A DNA stretch of 64,000 bases, taken from NCBI GenBank assembly GCA_033283165.1, contig JAWMQL010000003.1, forward strand, positions 1 through 64,000, read 5' to 3'. This stretch comes from JAWMQL01 sp033283165. Its GTDB lineage: Bacteria > Pseudomonadota > Gammaproteobacteria > Pseudomonadales > Halieaceae. Below the pieces are notes generated by a model. The model was not told the origin of the DNA. It saw only the letters and a program-made list of their open reading frames with translations, and did not search any database. Shown piece after piece: positions 18,788-28,624 of this stretch. Numbering within the stretch: the first letter of the stretch is position 1; each line of letters starts with the position of its first letter. Both the position numbers and the translations under genes were made by a program.

Positions 18788-20124
18788 GCCAGCACTTCGC
18801 TGACGGGGCGATCGGTCTGCATGGAGCGCGTCCCCCAGCGTGACACCGGCAGCCCCATCAGCTGTTGCACAGTCAACCCGACGCGGGTGACCGCGTCACC
18901 CCGGCCTTTCACGTGAAGCCCGGTACGGACCCGGCCGCCGGCGCGCCCCACCAGGATCAGCGGCAGGCCGGACACATCATGAGTTTTTGCCAGCGAGGTT
19001 TCGGAGTGAGCCAACAGCAGGCAATTGTCCAGGAGCGAGCCATCCCCTTCCGGAATCGCCTTGAGAATGTCCAGGTAGGTGGCGAAGGCTGCCATGCTGC
19101 GTTCGACGAACCAGGTCGCCCGGGGCTGGTAGCCCAAGGCCGGATCGACGGACTCCTCATGGGTCAGCTGGTGATGATTGGCGGTGCTGCCCGCCCGGCG
19201 CAGGTTGGAGGCCCCTGGCGAGTACACCATGTTGAACACCCGGGTCTGGTCACAGGCCACGGCCAGTGCCATCAGTCCCGCCAGCTGGCGGTGGTTGCGG
19301 TCGACGACCTCGATGTCTGTATCGGTGTCCGATACTTCCGGCATCCCGGGGACCTGGCAGCTCGCCAGTGGCTGGGGTTCGCTCAGCATGATATTCAGTT
19401 GTTGCTCCGCTTGGCGCACCGCGGTGAAATACTGATCCAGCCGCACCCTGTCAGCCGCGCTCAATTGCCGCTCCAGGCGCTGCCGATCTTCCTTGACGGC
19501 AGACAGGACACTCCGACGCATCATCAGCTTCGGGTCGGGCTGGAAGTCTCTCGCGTTGGGATCCTGGAACCCCGCGCCAAAAATACGCTGGTAAAGACCC
19601 ACCGGAGACACCTCCGCCGCATTGATTACGCTGCTGCTACGGCGGCTGTAGCTGTGTCGAGGGTCACCGCTGGCGGCTGCCTCCAGTGAGCGGAAGCGGT
19701 TGCCGCTGCCGATGGCATCGGCCACCAGCACATCAAGACTGGGACTGGCAAACTCATCCGGGACGCTGGGAGCGTTACCGGTCAGCGTCCCCACGACACC
19801 ACTGCTGTGCACCTGGTTCGGTCGCCCATCGAGGTGTACATTGAAGCCGCTGAGGACATTGAACTGGTCGCGGTGGGCTGACAAGGCCTGCAATTCCGCG
19901 GGTAGCTCAAAGTGACTGCCCTCGCGTTGCGGGTTCCAGCGTTCCGGCGTCATGCCGCAACCCCAGAACCAGGTGCCGAAGCGCAGCGGCAGAGGTGCCT
20001 CGGAAGCCAGAGCGGTGCCATTGCTGTTGAGAAACCCGTCCAGCAGTGGCAGCGCCACGCTCACGGCACTGCCCTGCAACACACCGCGCAGCAAAGTGCG
20101 CCGCGACAAACTTTTCCTGCTCAT
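18784..20124 (-). CDS. DUF1552 domain protein with Tat signal
   Basis: The protein begins MSRKSLSRRTLLRGVLQGSA, a twin-arginine signal, and is exported folded. The body matches DUF1552 as found beside DUF1592 proteins in planctomycetes and some gammaproteobacteria. Landmarks are FGTWFWGCGMTPERWNP, VHSSGVVGTLTGNAP, ACDQTRVFNMVYSPG and CLLLAHSETSLAKTHDVSG. Distant similarity to sulfatase/DUF1501 folds is known for the group, but the reaction is not established. It overlaps both neighbours by four bases, so the three genes act as one translational unit behind the GH106 gene. Confidence 0.87.
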   Translation of the reverse strand: MSRKSLSRRTLLRGVLQGSAVSVALPLLDGFLNSNGTALASEAPLPLRFGTWFWGCGMTPERWNPQREGSHFELPAELQALSAHRDQFNVLSGFNVHLDGRPNQVHSSGVVGTLTGNAPSVPDEFASPSLDVLVADAIGSGNRFRSLEAAASGDPRHSYSRRSSSVINAAEVSPVGLYQRIFGAGFQDPNARDFQPDPKLMMRRSVLSAVKEDRQRLERQLSAADRVRLDQYFTAVRQAEQQLNIMLSEPQPLASCQVPGMPEVSDTDTDIEVVDRNHRQLAGLMALAVACDQTRVFNMVYSPGASNLRRAGSTANHHQLTHEESVDPALGYQPRATWFVERSMAAFATYLDILKAIPEGDGSLLDNCLLLAHSETSLAKTHDVSGLPLILVGRAGGRVRTGLHVKGRGDAVTRVGLTVQQLMGLPVSRWGTRSMQTDRPVSEVLA

Positions 20125-21749
20125 GATCGATCCTCCACGGAAGCCCGGGAAACCGCAAAGAACGCCTCGTTACCCGCGATAGCCTGCAACAGAGCCGGCA
20201 AGCGATAACCAGATTTGGCAAACCGGCGCTCCAGTGCTGCCTGCAGAGCCTGGCTATCGGGTATCTCGGTGCCGCTGGCACCGTACCTGAACACAGTATC
20301 CACCAGACAGCCGGGTACCCGGGGATGGGACTGCAACGCCTGACCCAGCCCGCTGGCGCCAGCAAATTTCACCCCGTCAAGTTCACCGCTGGCATCGATG
20401 GCCGCGCTATTCTCGCGAAAGCGGAACATACCGATGCCGTCGAAACGCTCTAGGGTCAGGCCGACGGGATCCATCAGGTGATGGCAGGCCGCACAACTTG
20501 TCTCCTTGCGGTGGCGCTGCAGCCGTTCCCGCGCCGTGGGTAATACGGCAAACGCCTCATCGAGGGTGAAGTCGACGTCCGCTGGCGGGGGCGGAATCGG
20601 CTGGCACAGGAAGGTTTCGCGAATGAATCGACCGCGCAGGGTCGGCGAACTGCTACCCGCATGGGCGTGCAGCGACAGCAGGCTGGCCTGTCCGAGTAAA
20701 CCCAGGCGCGCGGCACCCGCTTCGAAGCGATAGTTCTGCCAACCCTCGGACCAGGGAACCGGTACCGCATACACCACGCCTAGGGTTCGGTTCATCGGCA
20801 TCCAGTCGAGCACGAACAGGTCGCGGTAGTCGCCCTCCCCGTCCAACAGGTACTTAGTCAGGGTAAGCAGGGTCTGCTCCTGAAGGGCCTCAGCTACAGC
20901 AGGCGTATAGGCCGGATACAGGCTGACATCCTTGGACAGTTCATCGAAACGGTCGAGGGCCAGCATATCCGAGAACAGTGCGCGGATGCCGTTATCGAGG
21001 CGGGGGGAGTCCAGCAGGCGCACCACCTGGGCCTGCAACCCACCCGGGGTAGTCAGCTCCCCCGCCTCAGCGGCCCGCAACAGGGCCTCGTCCGGTGTGG
21101 TATTCCACAGAAAATAACTGAGGCGAGCCGCGCGGGAGTAGCCATCCAGGCGCCAACGTCGGGGATGACCGGGGTCCTCCTGCGCCGTTTCAATCCTGAA
21201 CAGAAATTCCGGCGAGACAAGAAAGGAGGCCAGTGCCAGTTCCAGGCCCTGGTAGACATCACCGCCCAGTGTCACTACCTCGGCCACAATCGCCAGGCGA
21301 CGCCTGAGTTCGGTCTCCTGCAGGGGACGCCTGAACAGCTGCCGGCCGTAGTAGGCCAGAAAATTGCGCATGCAGTCCTCAGAAACGCCGGACTCTCCAG
21401 CTGCCTCACAGCCTTGTGAACGTGAAAGCGCGCCACCCGATAGCACCTGACCGGCGATATGGCGTGCCATCAGGTCATACTGTTCGTAGTCGCCAGGTGA
21501 CAGGCTGGCAACTGAACTGCCGACTGAAAGTAAGCGATCATGCCGATAGTCAGGTGCGAAACGCCCGGCAAACTCAATATCACGGCCAAAAATATCAGTG
21601 ATGCTGTTACGGTACTGAGACTGCGTCAGCCGCTTCATTGCGACAACCACGGCCTCTTTCTCCACGGATTCGACGGCCAAAACTGGTGAATCGAGGACGG
21701 TGCCCCAGATCACGACCAATATTGCAGCTAAAATTCGGGCTACCCACAT
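20121..21749 (-). CDS. DUF1592-family protein with haem-type CXXCH
   Basis: This exported protein of 542 aa carries the chain of small domains usually named DUF1587, DUF1595, DUF1592, DUF1588 and DUF1585. Visible markers are RLTQSQYRNSITDIFG (DUF1587), LASFLVSPEFLFRIE, RLSYFLWNTTPDEALL (DUF1592), RGRFIRETFLCQPIPPPP with CAACHHLMDPVGLTLERFD (DUF1588), and the final domain. One CXXCH suggests c-type haem attachment. A cytochrome-c module that often leads this family is missing. The signal peptide is MWVARILAAILVVIWG. It sits between GH106 and DUF1552 genes. An oxidative step on a periplasmic sugar or glycoside is an unproven guess. Confidence 0.87.
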   Translation of the reverse strand: MWVARILAAILVVIWGTVLDSPVLAVESVEKEAVVVAMKRLTQSQYRNSITDIFGRDIEFAGRFAPDYRHDRLLSVGSSVASLSPGDYEQYDLMARHIAGQVLSGGALSRSQGCEAAGESGVSEDCMRNFLAYYGRQLFRRPLQETELRRRLAIVAEVVTLGGDVYQGLELALASFLVSPEFLFRIETAQEDPGHPRRWRLDGYSRAARLSYFLWNTTPDEALLRAAEAGELTTPGGLQAQVVRLLDSPRLDNGIRALFSDMLALDRFDELSKDVSLYPAYTPAVAEALQEQTLLTLTKYLLDGEGDYRDLFVLDWMPMNRTLGVVYAVPVPWSEGWQNYRFEAGAARLGLLGQASLLSLHAHAGSSSPTLRGRFIRETFLCQPIPPPPADVDFTLDEAFAVLPTARERLQRHRKETSCAACHHLMDPVGLTLERFDGIGMFRFRENSAAIDASGELDGVKFAGASGLGQALQSHPRVPGCLVDTVFRYGASGTEIPDSQALQAALERRFAKSGYRLPALLQAIAGNEAFFAVSRASVEDRS

Positions 21750-21768
21750 AAGACACCACTCTCCGTCG

Positions 21769-24700
21769 TTACCTTTCTTCGATATACCGCAAGCGCACGG
21801 GCCCGATCAGGCCGGCAGCGACCAACTGATCCTCGTAGACTTTCATGTGCGCATAATGCGGATCTTCGGCAAGGGCTTTACCTACAAAGGCATTACGCAG
21901 AGGTGCTGTCACTCCTACCACAATCTGGTTGGCACCTGTCTTGAGCGCCTGGGAAATATCCAGCTTGAATGGTGGCGTGCTTGCCCGTCCGATCAGGTGG
22001 CCATTCACTGACACCTCTGCCGAGCCTTGCACCAGACCGAGATCCAGCACGTAGTTGCCGACTTTGTCGGTTGCATCAATCATCACCGTATGGCGGTAAA
22101 GGGCCTGGCCAGTGGCGTATCGCAGTACCTCGTCGTCCCGCCAGTCGAACAAGGCCGTCAGATCGCGATGATTGCCGGCATATTCCAGTGTCCACTGGTC
22201 GAGCAATCGAGCAGTGTTGCCAACGGTCGCCAGGTAAACAGCGGGAGGCCATTGTCCCGCGCCCTCAGGAGCCTCTAACCCGGTAATCAGAAAACGACTG
22301 CCCCAGGGTGCCATGTCCAGCGCAAGCTGCCCTGCCCGCACTTCCGCCAACCAGGATGCGCCCGTCAGAGGGTCAAACCACCAACTCCCCTCAGGCACAG
22401 ACTCCAGCAGGACACTGCCAGACTGCGCAGACTGGTTGGCAAAGAAATGGATTTCACCGCCGCCGTGGAGCAGGCGACGCTGGCGGTGGACGGTGCTCGG
22501 ATTCTGGTAGCGAAGGGCCTGCGGGGCAGCGCCTTGCAGGGTATCGGCGAGTGATAACACAGTCATCTCCCGATGCTCTGCGCCCAAGTTCAATAATTGC
22601 GCGATGCCGTCAACGACAGCGGCATCACCCGCTTTGGCATTGCTGAAGGAAGACTGCCGCTGCGGCAAATCACCGGCAAGGGTAACCGGTATATCCTGAG
22701 CAAGATGTTCTCGCAGGGCGGCGATGCTCGCCGGATCCATTGCTTCGACATTTGCCAGCACAATGCTGGTATAGCGACCGCCCGAAGCCCTCAACTGGCC
22801 GCCGGCAACCAGACCTTCCTGCAGCGCGTGATCGTTCACCCAGCCCCAGCTGATGCCGCGACGATCGAGTTCGTCCAACAAGGGTTGCACCGACTCCATC
22901 CAGGGCACCCGTGGATCGGTATGGCTCTCCGGCACCGTCATCAGTTTCATCAGCTGCGCTTTGCCCTCGGTCAATGCCGGGTCTTCCAGCGAGACGTGTG
23001 CCGGGTCGGCATCTGGCAAGCTGCCGCTGACCAGCACCTCTTTGCCTTCACGGTCTGCGTTAGAACCGTGGAAGCCGAGGAAGGGGTAATAGACCAGCAC
23101 GTCCAACGCCAGGCTGCCCTGCCGCAACAGGTTCTGGCTACGACCGATGTACAAATTCAGCTCCGGAATATCCGGCCAAAGGCTGGTATTCGCCGCGGCA
23201 TACATTCCGGAAAAATGGGCTGGATTCCGCGGGCCGGAAAATGGCTGCCAGCCTTCCTCACCGTAGTCCCCCCCGCTGCCTTGCCAGGGATAGGGAGTGC
23301 CGTGGTAAATGATGTGGTTCACACCCGCCAGCATCAGCTTGTCGGCAGCCGCTTTCAGACGCCGTGCGGTAGGCTGGTAATCACGATTCACCCACACAAA
23401 GGACTCGGCGCTGACCAACGGACGGCCGTATAGTGCCGCCGCAGAGCTGGCGAACTTGAGGCCGGTATTGGCCCCGCCAGCCCACAACTGCTCGGTTTCG
23501 ACTATGGTATTGGCGCCCATGGCTCGCAACAGGTCGATATCCATGCCGTAGCTCTGGCCGCGCGAAACCAGGCCGCGCTGTTCGGCCCAGGTGGCAGAGG
23601 CTTCAACAAATCGCTCGATGATCAAATCCGACAGGGTCTTCTGGTAATCCCAGCGGATGCGCTCGTCCATGTCCGTCAGCTGGTACTCCGGGGCGGCATG
23701 CACACCCAGCAGCTCCCTGAAATAGACGTTGTTGATTCCTTCGACGTGAATCGCCGGCAGATAGGGCTTGAGGTCATAGCCCCGGCGCCGGGCAAACTCC
23801 GAGAGAATATCCTCCACTCCCATGCGGGTAATCCGGAACTCCAGGCTGTCGTTAAAGAATCCGCGCAGGCCTTTGCCATATAGCGCTGGTAAACCAGTTC
23901 GCTCACCGTAGGCGTATTCGTAGTGTCCGAGTACCTGGGGCACACGCAAATGGTCCACCACGAACCCCTGGGGTTGCTGTGCCGCCCCCATCGGTACTTC
24001 ACCCGAAGGCATCAAATAGTTTGCAACGATTTCCCACTCGCCCTCGGGCGCGTCCCAGGTGAGTTCGCCATCAACCACCTTGTCATCTAGCACGGTGAGG
24101 GAATTCGCATCCAGCGTGACCGTGTCGTCCACATTGAAAGGGCTCCAGGCATGCTTGCCATCGACGACCCTGGCCGCGGTGACACTGAGCAGATCGGCCT
24201 GAGCCGTGGGGAAGTTTACGAAGTCCGCCCCGGCAAATTCGAGCATGGAAAAGATACGCTCGCTGGGACCGGGTTGTGGACGTGGCAGGGTCAGCGACAC
24301 CTTGCTACCACCGGCGATACGCGCACTGCCGTACACGATTGCCGTTACACTGTCCTCAAGCAGGATTTCCGGGCCACCCGGAGGCCAGCCACTGAAATGG
24401 GTCAGGTCGACCTGCATGTCCAGGGCAGCGGCGTGGGCAATTGTGGTATTCAACGTAGCGTAATAATCGGGCGAATCGAAGCTGTAGACCCGCGCCATCA
24501 CGTCCTCGTCGTTCGCAACATTGATCATACCGCTGAGGAAGGGCTGAATCTCCACCCCGCCGAAGCCTGCGGATCGCAACTGGTCGAGCTGCGCACTGGC
24601 GATAGCGGCATCGACATCGCCACCCGGCCACCACCAGCGCGTCCAGGGCATCGCCGAGACCGGTGGCGTGCCCAGCCCATTCCAGTCAACCGGGGTCACC

Positions 24701-24900
24701 AGTTCGTCCTGCCCAGGACGATGAACGGATGAGGAAGTAGCATCTGGAGCAAAGCTTGCAATGCTCGGGAGCCCCGTCGGATTCGCTGGCGGCACCAACG
24801 CCTGGTTCAGCCGATGATATCCCCAGCCTGCCGCCAGCGCGGCCAGCAACAATACCAGCAGGACCAGCACGGCCAGGATCCAGACAATCTTTCTCACCAT
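21769..24900 (-). CDS. alpha-L-rhamnosidase-like glycoside hydrolase family 106
   Basis: The 1043-aa protein has a membrane anchor at residues 5-26 and then the GH106 pattern. PWTRWWWPGGDVDAAI comes near the start of the barrel, followed by LRSAGFGGVEIQPF, DLTHFSGWPPGGPEI, RWDYQKTLSDLIIERFVEA and YHGTPYPWQGSGGDYGEEGW. A C-terminal jelly-roll ends GNYVLDLGLVQGSAEVSVNG and ANQIVVGVTAPLRN. Known GH106 members release alpha-L-rhamnose, including from rhamnogalacturonan and flavonoid or saponin-like glycosides. A second rhamnosidase in addition to GH78 indicates either two linkages or two cellular sites. It is first in a four-gene minus-strand operon, and 19 bases separate it from the DUF1592 gene. 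Confidence 0.9.
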   Translation of the reverse strand: MVRKIVWILAVLVLLVLLLAALAAGWGYHRLNQALVPPANPTGLPSIASFAPDATSSSVHRPGQDELVTPVDWNGLGTPPVSAMPWTRWWWPGGDVDAAIASAQLDQLRSAGFGGVEIQPFLSGMINVANDEDVMARVYSFDSPDYYATLNTTIAHAAALDMQVDLTHFSGWPPGGPEILLEDSVTAIVYGSARIAGGSKVSLTLPRPQPGPSERIFSMLEFAGADFVNFPTAQADLLSVTAARVVDGKHAWSPFNVDDTVTLDANSLTVLDDKVVDGELTWDAPEGEWEIVANYLMPSGEVPMGAAQQPQGFVVDHLRVPQVLGHYEYAYGERTGLPALYGKGLRGFFNDSLEFRITRMGVEDILSEFARRRGYDLKPYLPAIHVEGINNVYFRELLGVHAAPEYQLTDMDERIRWDYQKTLSDLIIERFVEASATWAEQRGLVSRGQSYGMDIDLLRAMGANTIVETEQLWAGGANTGLKFASSAAALYGRPLVSAESFVWVNRDYQPTARRLKAAADKLMLAGVNHIIYHGTPYPWQGSGGDYGEEGWQPFSGPRNPAHFSGMYAAANTSLWPDIPELNLYIGRSQNLLRQGSLALDVLVYYPFLGFHGSNADREGKEVLVSGSLPDADPAHVSLEDPALTEGKAQLMKLMTVPESHTDPRVPWMESVQPLLDELDRRGISWGWVNDHALQEGLVAGGQLRASGGRYTSIVLANVEAMDPASIAALREHLAQDIPVTLAGDLPQRQSSFSNAKAGDAAVVDGIAQLLNLGAEHREMTVLSLADTLQGAAPQALRYQNPSTVHRQRRLLHGGGEIHFFANQSAQSGSVLLESVPEGSWWFDPLTGASWLAEVRAGQLALDMAPWGSRFLITGLEAPEGAGQWPPAVYLATVGNTARLLDQWTLEYAGNHRDLTALFDWRDDEVLRYATGQALYRHTVMIDATDKVGNYVLDLGLVQGSAEVSVNGHLIGRASTPPFKLDISQALKTGANQIVVGVTAPLRNAFVGKALAEDPHYAHMKVYEDQLVAAGLIGPVRLRYIEER

Positions 24901-24997
24901 TTCATCACCTCGGAATTGCGACTGGTTCCGCTAACCGCAGATTATCGAGCGATCGTACTGGAACTCACATTTTCGTTATTCCTACTCACTTTATTCG

Positions 24998-25060
24998 TTC
25001 CCCCGCGGGCGGGAATCCATTCAGTTTTCGAAATTTATGGATCCCCGCTTTCGCGGGGAT
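24998..25060. repeat. REP-like extragenic palindromes
   Basis: Two hairpins lie in the gap between the GH106 and TonB-receptor genes. The first is TTCCCCCGC/GGGCGGGAA (24998-25015). The second is ATCCCCGC-TTTC-GCGGGGAT (25041-25060, perfect 8-bp stem). The wording GGATCCCCGCTTTCGCGGGG is typical of dispersed intergenic repeats of proteobacteria. The rest of the 234-base gap shows nothing else. It may end transcripts from the right-hand receptor gene. Confidence 0.7.
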
Positions 25061-25134
25061 GACGATCACGCGCGCGAGGCTGACGGATACAGACGCCGGG
25101 ATGAGAAATACCGTCGTTTCCGGATACGCACTAT

Positions 25135-27564
25135 CTATCCATTTCCAAAGGCGTACCTCAGGGTAAGGCCAACTTCACGCTCTGGCACATAGCGCACCGT
25201 GTAGTAACCAGTTGGGAATATGCCGTAAACAGTTTGCGGCTGGCCGCGCTCCAGAAGCGTATCCTCATCCAGGAGATTTTTCGCCCAGATACTGATTTCC
25301 CAGGGCGAACTGACTCCGCGAAGACCGGCGAAGACATTGAGTATGCCATAGGCGTCGGCCTCGAAATCCCTGCCGGTGTTATCCTGCTCGCCGTAGTAGT
25401 TGTAGAGTGCCCGCACATAGGCGTCGTTGGAAAACAGGTCGAACACGAATTCGGTCTGGAACGTGGCGGTCCACTCGGGGATGGTCGATATGCGCGTATT
25501 CACACTGCAATACAGTACTGAGTTGCCGCCAAAATCCTCGAGGGTCAGGTTGCCGATGTCACCGGAATCGGGCCGGCCGTCCAGATTGGTGTCCCGGCAG
25601 GGTACCTCCGCGTCATCGTAATTGCCGTCGGCATAGGCAACGTTCAGCTGGGCCCACCAGTTGTCGCTGATGCCATAGGACAGTTCCACTTCCGCGCCAT
25701 CTACTGTCGCATCACCCGGGTAGGTAAATCCGCCGGACTGGATGGTATCTCCCGCCCCCACGTAGGGTACGTCGTTGAAACGACCAATGAAGTTCTCGAA
25801 ATCCTGGTGGAATATGGAAGCATTCAAGCGTAAGCGGCGGTCAAGCAGTTCTGAGCGCAAGCCGATCTCGTAGGAGTCGGATTCTTCCGGGTCGCCCTGT
25901 ATCAGGTCCTCTGTGACCGGCGAGGTTACGCCTACCGTGATGCCGGCCGGACGCCATGAGTGGCCGAAGTTGAAATAGGCCATGATGTCATCGGTAAACC
26001 GATGCTTCAGTGCCACGGTGTAAACCCAGGCATTCTCGGTATCAGAGACGTCACGGCTGAAACTGGAAGGCGCCAGTACCAGGTCGCAGTAACCGGTATA
26101 AGTTTCTTCGCCATTGAAACCCACACCGAGATCAATGAGCGACTGGCAAACACTTTGCACCGGCGCACCCGGCGCGATGGCGATGGCAATGGTGCCCGTG
26201 GAGGTGTTGATAAACTCAGCGCGTTCGTTCTCGACTTCCAGGTAGCGGACCCCTAACTGCAAATCCGTCGCGTCGGTCAGGTGCAGTGTCGTATTACTGT
26301 AAATGGCGTACTCGGTGGTTTCGATCGGAATTCTGCCATCAACGGCCAGGAGAAAATCGGGATTGACTGGCATGGTAGGGTCAGCAGCAATGGGCGACCC
26401 AAAAGCGCCATCCAGGACCGAGGGTTGGGCAAACGTAGTGGCGGTATCTGTATTCATATACCACAGGCCGACCAGGTAATCGGCGAAGGCGCTCGGGTTG
26501 TCAGACTCCAGCCTCAACTCATGGCTCTCCACCTTAAAGGAGGATCGGGTTGCCTGGGGCTCGGTCCAGTCCAATGCCGCATTGAGCAGGTCCAGTTCCA
26601 CGTCAAATGCAAAGGAATTGTCCTGGTAGGCACCGTTGTAAATCAGCACGTGACCGGGGATATCCAGGGACAGTTGCAGATTGGTGAGCTGAAATTCCTG
26701 ATCACCACCCGAGTCGCCTTCCAGCACGGAGACTCCCCGCCGGTTGCCGATATTAGGCCCGTTATAACCTGCCCCGGGGCCATTCACCTCGTTCATGTTC
26801 ACCCGGTCAGACTCCAGCCACTGGTGAGACAGCACCGCCGAGAATTCATCGTTGGGGCTCCACAACAGCGTGCCACGCCAGCTTCTGGTTTCGCGCTCCG
26901 ACTCGATGCCGGAGTTGGCACTCCTGGCCCGGTTGCCTTCGTCTTCGTCGTACATGCCGGCCACACGCAGGCCCAGCTTGTTCTGGATCAAGGGCAAATT
27001 GAGCGCACCCTGGATGTTCCTGCTGCCCTGGTCGCCGCCGGATGCAGCGACAGACCCGCCGAAAGAATCCAGGTCCGGACGGCGGGTTGTCACGGTAATC
27101 GCCCCGGCAGGAGCCGGTCTGCCGCGCAACGTACCCTGCGGCCCTCTGAGTACTTCCACCTGACCGATATCGTAAATGCTCTGGAAGGCGTAGTTGGCAT
27201 CTACCGGCGTTTCATTGATATACACATCGACAGCCGGCGCGGCCGACGCGTTCGAGTCGAAACCTATACCGCGCAGTTGCGCAACCGACCCGAACGCGCC
27301 GTTACTCTCCAATGACAGGCCCGGTGAAAGTTGTTGCAAATCCTCAAAGCGGAACAGGTTGTAGTCTGCGATGTCCTCGGGTGTGATGGCCGTGACGGTC
27401 ATCGGCACTTCCTGCAGGCTTTCGGCGCGGCGCTGGGCGGTCACGATCACCTCCTCCAGAACACCGGCTTCACCGGCTCCACCCTGAGAAGAGGCCACGC
27501 CTGGTACCAGGGACATAAATGCCGCGGAGACGGCCGCGGCCAGTTGAGAGGTCTTGTACATCAT
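25135..27564 (-). CDS. TonB-dependent outer membrane receptor
   Basis: This is an 809-aa receptor. A signal peptide ends near VASSQGG. A TonB box-like stretch VLEEVIVTAQRRAESL precedes the plug domain (EVPMTVTAITPEDIADYN to GRPAPAGAITVTTRRP). A beta-barrel then runs to the end, and the final residues RYAFGNG lack the classical terminal Phe. It takes up a bulky solute across the outer membrane using the TonB system. In this branch of bacteria such VTAQRR-type receptors accompany catabolic clusters for plant or algal compounds and steroids. A regulon palindrome lies about 95 bases upstream. That links it to the catabolic genes on both sides. Confidence 0.93.
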   Translation of the reverse strand: MMYKTSQLAAAVSAAFMSLVPGVASSQGGAGEAGVLEEVIVTAQRRAESLQEVPMTVTAITPEDIADYNLFRFEDLQQLSPGLSLESNGAFGSVAQLRGIGFDSNASAAPAVDVYINETPVDANYAFQSIYDIGQVEVLRGPQGTLRGRPAPAGAITVTTRRPDLDSFGGSVAASGGDQGSRNIQGALNLPLIQNKLGLRVAGMYDEDEGNRARSANSGIESERETRSWRGTLLWSPNDEFSAVLSHQWLESDRVNMNEVNGPGAGYNGPNIGNRRGVSVLEGDSGGDQEFQLTNLQLSLDIPGHVLIYNGAYQDNSFAFDVELDLLNAALDWTEPQATRSSFKVESHELRLESDNPSAFADYLVGLWYMNTDTATTFAQPSVLDGAFGSPIAADPTMPVNPDFLLAVDGRIPIETTEYAIYSNTTLHLTDATDLQLGVRYLEVENERAEFINTSTGTIAIAIAPGAPVQSVCQSLIDLGVGFNGEETYTGYCDLVLAPSSFSRDVSDTENAWVYTVALKHRFTDDIMAYFNFGHSWRPAGITVGVTSPVTEDLIQGDPEESDSYEIGLRSELLDRRLRLNASIFHQDFENFIGRFNDVPYVGAGDTIQSGGFTYPGDATVDGAEVELSYGISDNWWAQLNVAYADGNYDDAEVPCRDTNLDGRPDSGDIGNLTLEDFGGNSVLYCSVNTRISTIPEWTATFQTEFVFDLFSNDAYVRALYNYYGEQDNTGRDFEADAYGILNVFAGLRGVSSPWEISIWAKNLLDEDTLLERGQPQTVYGIFPTGYYTVRYVPEREVGLTLRYAFGNG

Positions 27565-27657
27565 TATTTCTCCCGGAATATCCGTGTATAAAAATTATTT
27601 GGACGATCCTGATGAGTGCGCGGGTACGGCGTCGCTCGCATCGAAACTTACATATAT

Positions 27658-27669
27658 CTTATATATAAA
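27658..27669. promoter_or_regulatory. TetR-type operator core (site 3)
   Basis: CTTATATATAAA fits the shared core, and TTATATATAA inside it is a perfect 10-bp palindrome. It lies between the crotonase gene end and the TonB-receptor start, about 95 bases before the receptor start. It is therefore placed to control the receptor. Confidence 0.6.
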
Positions 27670-27725
27670 TTTAATGGTAGATAATTCCTCAAACCGAGAA
27701 AATAGTCAATACCAATCAAAAATAA

Positions 27726-28616
27726 TTATTTTCGATCACCGGCGACCCAGGCGTCGTAGAACGGCGGCATGTCCCTGGCGGCGCTGGCGCTGAAGCGCGG
27801 TGCGCGCTTCTCCAGAAAAGCCTGGACACCTTCTCGCCCGTCGGCCTGGCTGGTATAGAACACTGCAAGGGAGTCCACCCGATGCGCCTCCAGCGGATGT
27901 GCATAGGTGCTGTTGCGATAAAGCATTTGCCGGGCCAGCGCATTGGCCACGGGGGACCGCTGGGCCAGCGGTCGGGCGATGGCGTAGGCTGCCTGCAACA
28001 ACTCGTCCGGCGGGTGTACTGATTTCACCAGGCCACCGCGCCGGGCTTCAGCGGCGTCAAACATGTCGGCGCTATAGACCCAGTCCAGAGCCTGTGCCAT
28101 GCCTACGATGCGCGGCAGGAACCAGCTGGAACAAGCCTCGAGCACGATGCCCAGGCGACCAAACACAAAGCCGATGCGAGCCTGCTCCGCAGCCAAGCGG
28201 ATATCCATGGCCAGGGTCATGGTGATGCCGATGCCCACCGCCGGACCGTTAATCGCAGCGATCACCGGCTTCTTGCAATCATAGATCGCCAGGGTCACCC
28301 GGCCGCCGGTGTCCCTCACACCCTCTATGATATCGGGGTCATCCAGACGCTCGTGCAGGTCGTGCAGAGTCGGCTGCCGGGACTCGTCGAGCCCGAATAC
28401 ATTACCGCCCACCGACAGGTCCATGCCGGCACAGAATGCCCGTCCCTCACCGGTCACCACCACAACGCCCACCTCATCGTCCTCGCTGGCGCAATTGAAT
28501 GCGTGCACCAGTTCATTGGCCATGGTCACGGTAAATGCGTTCAGTTGTTCGGGACGATTCAGGGTCAGGGTCAGAACACGGTCACTGACCGTGTACTTCA
28601 ATGTCGTGTAGTCCAC
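27726..28616 (-). CDS. enoyl-CoA hydratase/isomerase (crotonase) family
   Basis: The crotonase fold is complete (296 aa). VLTLTLNRPEQLNAFT begins it, GRAFCAGMDLSV gives the first oxyanion segment, and GPAVGIGITMTLAMDIRLA the second. The third is GIVLEACSSWFLPRIVG, where a Glu occupies the usual catalytic region. It likely hydrates or isomerises an enoyl-CoA, or cleaves a ring-derived CoA ester. The start is GTG at 28616. It lies last in a minus-strand series (VOC, Dabb, SDR, crotonase) with short spacings, so it is probably co-transcribed from the 31.1 kb promoter. Confidence 0.9.
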   Translation of the reverse strand: MDYTTLKYTVSDRVLTLTLNRPEQLNAFTVTMANELVHAFNCASEDDEVGVVVVTGEGRAFCAGMDLSVGGNVFGLDESRQPTLHDLHERLDDPDIIEGVRDTGGRVTLAIYDCKKPVIAAINGPAVGIGITMTLAMDIRLAAEQARIGFVFGRLGIVLEACSSWFLPRIVGMAQALDWVYSADMFDAAEARRGGLVKSVHPPDELLQAAYAIARPLAQRSPVANALARQMLYRNSTYAHPLEAHRVDSLAVFYTSQADGREGVQAFLEKRAPRFSASAARDMPPFYDAWVAGDRK

Positions 28617-28624
28617 GGTGAACC

